Under the pieces are notes generated by a model. That model searched no databases. It saw nothing but the letters and a program-made list of their open reading frames with translations, and was not told the DNA's origin. The position numbers and the translations under genes are program-made. This document shows positions 35,552 through 64,000 of a stretch of 64,000 nt of DNA, piece by piece (position 1 is the first letter of the stretch; each line of letters starts with the position of its first letter). The stretch is from Capitulum mitella (taxonomy: Eukaryota; Arthropoda; Thecostraca; Pollicipedomorpha; Pollicipedidae), in contig CP099847.1 in the NCBI GenBank assembly GCA_030062745.1, positions 24,104,923 through 24,168,922 on the forward strand, written 5' to 3'.

Positions 35552-36770
35552 TTAACCCTATTCCCGGAGGGCTAGACGGTATGGTCGATTCCCGGCAGGG
35601 GGGCAGATTCGGCCCCCCCTGAGATCTCGAGAACTACTTGTCCGATTTCATCGCAACAAACGGCAATCGATTTGCCGTGACGTGAACTACATTTTTGTAA
35701 AAAGAAATTTTCAAAATTTTGAAATTTGTGGATACAGGGGGGCAAAAATGTCAAAATGGGGGGTACTTTTGGACTTCTTATAACTCCGTTGTTTATGGAC
35801 CGAGTTCGATGAAACTGGCATGAATCGAGAGATTATGGATAGGGCTTTTACCATGGGTCCGCAAATCTAAAATTTTGAGAAAATTCATGGGCGTTCACGG
35901 GATTTCAAAAATAGGAAGATTAGTTTTCGTACAATTGAATGAACAAAAGAGGCAAACACCCTTTTTTGGCTTCTGCTAGTCATGTTATACTAAAGAAGTA
36001 CAAATCGCATTACAATGTTTGTATAATGTTAGCATAGGCGGTGCCAGGGACATGAAAAAGGGGGAACTGTCACGGTCACACGTTTCTCAGATCAACTTGT
36101 GACCTTTGACCTTAAATGACCTCCAGTGACCTTGGGGTCACTTGGAATGATGTGGTGTACATTTAATATTATCTTTAAACGTTTTCAATCATTTGAATTC
36201 ACTCTATTTCAAAAACTTCATTTTACGGCTATTGCGATATAGGGTACGCGCACTGACATTTTAGGTCATAGCTCCGTGACCCGACCTGATATCAAGCTGA
36301 AACTTGGTAAACAAGTAGAGGGCATCTTTCTACGTCATATATATTCCGGGTTTGACATTTGAGAAAACGGCTCCGAAATTATTGCGAAAAAACAAATTTT
36401 GACTTTTGACCTTGACCTGACCTTGTAAAGGGACCTCAGATAAACAAAACTTTGTATGCACATTGCCCAACTATTTAGCTATACATCCATATAAAGTTTT
36501 AAGTTCTATCTTAAAAACTCTGTTTTTGGCAGACATTTTCCTTTTACCTTCAACATGGCCAAAAATGGCATGAGGTGCCTCCCAAAAACGTTGCCTGGCT
36601 CCGCCCCTGAGCAAAATAGAATTTCGAAATTTTGTCACGGCACGTAGAAAGAATAGCTAGGAAAAGTCACCAAGTTTTGTGAAGCTGCGTTAAAAAGCCT
36701 GGAATTGGCAAGCAAAAAACCTGAGGGAGGGCGGATTCCGCCCCCCCCCCCCTGCCGGGAATAGGGTTAA
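35552..36770 (+). mobile_element. TTAA-flanked MITE (piggyBac-like ends), nearly complete copy
   Basis: 1219 bp from TTAA (35552) to TTAA (36767-36770). Terminal inverted repeats begin TTAACCCTATTCCCGG on both ends, followed by G-rich/C-rich runs. TTAA target sites and a CCC start are typical of piggyBac-type transposition. No transposase frame is present. A DR1/DR4 array of AGGTCA half-sites lies at 36100-36122. Confidence 0.8.
36100..36122 (+). promoter_or_regulatory. Stacked DR1 and DR4 half-sites inside the TTAA MITE
   Basis: TGACCTTTGACCT (perfect DR1) overlaps TGACCTTAAATGACCT (perfect DR4). DR1 is the consensus for RXR/USP and HNF4-type receptors. Only sequence match is shown. Confidence 0.4.
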
Positions 36771-36975
36771 ACCGATACCACTATCATAAATTGGGTGGAT
36801 CACTGAATAATGAATGCCAGAACTTCGTTGCCTGGTGTCAGTTGTACCAAAGACATCATGTAGAGTTGTATGACTGGTAATTCATCCGTCCAGTCTGTGT
36901 TTCATGACGTGATGCTTTAAGAGCCGGACGCCTGGCTTTCTGTCTCCGCTGACTCCAGTCTGTCCGACTGCAGCG

Positions 36976-63765
<26,790 letters not shown>

Positions 63766-64000
63766 GTGGGCATGCGCTCTGCGCCTCGCCAGCGCAGGGT
63801 TTGCCAGTGGGAGACGGGCCTGTTGACCGAGGTCGGCCGCTGCAGGCCCGCCAGTCGCCGGCCGTCTGGACACGGCGCCGTTCTGAGCTGCCGTTCTCGT
63901 CGCCCGGCTTTGTCACGGTGTCGCAGTCCTGGTGGGAATGGGGAAGGGGGAGGGAGAAAGGCGGTGAGGGGAGCTGGGCTTTGGGGTGATCTGGTCGCCT

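Noticed and set aside
36724-36770. Independent transcription terminator or hairpin
   Set aside because: The C-run and inverted sequence are the 3' terminal repeat of the TTAA MITE.

Overview
The window is nuclear DNA of a multicellular animal: split genes with GT-AG introns, long repeat-filled intergenic stretches, many microsatellites and several families of decayed transposable elements. Coding exons are strongly GC-rich (G/C at third positions) while introns and spacers are near neutral or AT-rich. A secreted family-20 hexosaminidase, a Frizzled-type cysteine-rich domain protein and an ENT3-like transporter fit an invertebrate; an arthropod, perhaps a crustacean such as a barnacle, is my best guess, but this is inference from protein flavour only.

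Layout. 1-18.8 kb: no convincing host gene; decayed transposons, including a TTAA-flanked MITE family with terminal repeats like piggyBac, a hAT remnant (8.4-12.1 kb) with a broken BED finger and GTTACT-rich ends, a 172-bp hAT-type MITE with a perfect 8-bp target duplication, minisatellites and TA arrays. 18.9-29.7 kb, minus strand: MOCS1, the molybdenum cofactor gene. All eight exons of MOCS1A can be joined in phase (387 codons, mitochondrial presequence, both Fe-S cysteine triads, C-terminal Gly-Gly then stop), followed by a separate MoaC-like MOCS1B exon with an unusual Pro-rich heptapeptide repeat. 29.7-36.8 kb: spacer with hairpins, a SINE-like piece and a nearly complete 1.2-kb TTAA MITE.

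37.0-63.8 kb, plus strand: an equilibrative nucleoside transporter most like ENT3 (SLC29A3). Ten exon positions were joined in phase, and the gene runs off the right edge. Two candidate first exons (36976 and 46461) both end in phase 2; only the upstream one carries an acidic dileucine signal like that of lysosomal ENT3. Within its span lie two other genes: an intronless secreted Frizzled-CRD/coiled-coil protein (40688-41458, plus) and a beta-N-acetylhexosaminidase (52719-54256, minus) inside the 9-kb intron 2, the latter with an apparent 1-base frameshift.

The genes do not form a pathway: MOCS1 makes cyclic pyranopterin monophosphate in mitochondria, ENT3 moves nucleosides across (endo)lysosomal or plasma membranes, the hexosaminidase trims terminal GlcNAc/GalNAc, and the CRD protein may bind Wnt-type lipids outside the cell. 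The most unusual items are the nested ENT3 locus with a possible targeting switch, the CRD/coiled-coil protein, the MOCS1A stop overlapping a splice donor, and MITEs that spread perfect nuclear-receptor half-site arrays. Two stretches (about 7.57-8.42 kb and 37.48-37.91 kb) look like assembly or read error rather than biology.
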